Assembly (NCBI GenBank): GCA_021845155.1
Contig: JAKBSB010000086.1
Location: forward strand, 1 to 6,059
DNA length: 6,059 nt
Direction: 5' to 3'
Source of the DNA: Thermoplasmata archaeon
GTDB taxonomy: Archaea; Thermoplasmatota; Thermoplasmata; Thermoplasmatales; Thermoplasmataceae
Shown: in pieces, positions 5,367-6,059 of the stretch
Layout of the letters: every line of letters starts with the position of its first letter
Numbering within the stretch: the stretch's first letter is position 1
The notes under the pieces: model-generated
Database searches by the model: none
Told to the model about the DNA's origin: nothing
Seen by the model: the letters and a program-made list of their open reading frames with translations, nothing else
Program-made: the position numbers and the translations under genes

Positions 5367-6059
5367 ATGGCCCCTGATATTTTTACAATAAGGGATGCGA
5401 CCGAGAAAGACTGGGAACAGATAAGCAGGTTATCTGCAATATCGGGATACGAGGATTACATCAACGAAATGGGGATAAGGTTTCTTCAGGACGGAATCAT
5501 ACTGATTGCTGAAAAGCCTGATCCTGTGGGTTTCATGAAAATTACTCTGCTTCCTGACAATTACGCATGGTTCAGCGCAATAAGGGTGCATCCTGATTTC
5601 AGGAGACTTGGAATAGGAAATACCATGATGCGTGATGCACTTGTAAGATCGAGAGAGATTGGAGCAGGAGGCTGCCGCCTCATGATCGAGAACAGCAATA
5701 GCCGTTCCAAGGGACTTGCCAGGAAGAATGGCTTCATCGAGGTACTCGACCTTTTACTTTTCGAGGGCGGATATGATGTTTCCAGCATGAAGAAGACAGT
5801 TCCTGACGGTGAGGAATATATTTCAATGGGATGGGAGTTCTGCCGTTATGTGCCTTCCCTGGGCAAAAATGTCAATAAATACGTAAAAGACAACTCAACA
5901 CTGTACCACTACGAAACCGCAAGAGGAAATTATCAGTTCATCTCAGGTCCTATTGACGAAAAAACCACTGACAACGTACTTTACACCTCTATTCCATATC
6001 AGGAGATACCGGAGGATTTTCCACTGAAGCCAGTTGAAGACTTCAGGAGAGCACAGGTT
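5367..6059 (+). CDS. GNAT-family N-acetyltransferase with C-terminal extension (3' end outside window)
   Basis: The frame is open for 231 codons and runs off the right edge. An in-frame TAA at 5358-5360 makes the ATG at 5367 the first possible start. Residues about 6-135 are a GNAT fold, which transfers an acetyl group from acetyl-CoA to an amine: IRDATEKDWEQI (8-19) starts the first strand and helix, and AIRVHPDFRRLGIG (71-84) is motif A with the acetyl-CoA pyrophosphate loop R-R-x-G-x-G. NSRSKGLARKNGFIEV (111-126) is the motif B region with the usual 'NGF' turn. After residue 135 comes about 96 residues or more (GWEFCRYVPSL at 155-165, then a strand-rich stretch) that is not part of a single GNAT domain; it may be the start of a second, degenerate GNAT-like half. 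The substrate is not predictable. The gene reads away from the zinc-finger gene, 164 bp off. Confidence 0.88.
   Translation, partial: MAPDIFTIRDATEKDWEQISRLSAISGYEDYINEMGIRFLQDGIILIAEKPDPVGFMKITLLPDNYAWFSAIRVHPDFRRLGIGNTMMRDALVRSREIGAGGCRLMIENSNSRSKGLARKNGFIEVLDLLLFEGGYDVSSMKKTVPDGEEYISMGWEFCRYVPSLGKNVNKYVKDNSTLYHYETARGNYQFISGPIDEKTTDNVLYTSIPYQEIPEDFPLKPVEDFRRAQV

Noticed and set aside
5561..5788. Minus-strand open frame of 75 codons
   Set aside because: It is antisense to the acetyl-CoA binding core of the GNAT gene and has no signature of its own.
1..6059. Search for a defence, mobile or other multi-gene novel system
   Set aside because: No transposase, integrase, nuclease, toxin-antitoxin pair, terminal inverted repeats or attachment sites were seen. 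The genes alternate in strand and have unrelated apparent roles.

Overview
This window looks like chromosomal DNA from an archaeon, most likely of the class Thermoplasmata (Thermoplasma/Ferroplasma/Cuniculiplasma-like). The evidence is an archaeal/eukaryotic-type phenylalanyl-tRNA synthetase alpha chain, TATA-like boxes about 26-30 nt upstream of start codons with no Shine-Dalgarno sequence (leaderless style), heavy use of AGG/AGA and ATA codons, moderately low GC, and a large secreted protein built from 'GLP-x-G-x-x-W ... NGTY' beta-sandwich repeats. From family knowledge, such repeats are common in surface proteins of this group. The class is inferred; the archaeal assignment is firm.

Layout: (1) Positions 1-3283 on the minus strand are one uninterrupted reading frame of 1094 codons. 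It begins at an ATG at 3283 and runs off the left edge without a stop. It encodes a signal peptide, one beta-sandwich module, a YVTN-type beta-propeller of about seven blades, and at least eight further modules of about 78 residues. About 48 N-glycosylation sequons are visible by eye. (2) Positions 3284-3572 are a divergent intergenic region with the promoters of the surface protein and of pheS; the surface-protein side carries a perfect 16-bp palindrome. (3) Positions 3573-5060 (+) are a complete pheS. No pheT follows it. (4) Positions 5053-5202 (-) are a 49-residue zinc-finger gene with a GTG start, converging on and overlapping the end of pheS by 8 bp. (5) Positions 5203-5366 are a second divergent promoter region with a perfect 12-bp palindrome. 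(6) Positions 5367-6059 (+) are a GNAT acetyltransferase with an unusual C-terminal extension, cut by the right edge.

The genes do not form an operon: strands alternate -, +, -, +, and each gene appears to have its own promoter. There is no clear defence or mobile system here. The items most worth a second look are the architecture of the repeat/propeller surface protein, the tiny B-box-like zinc protein tucked against pheS, and the two palindromic promoter elements.
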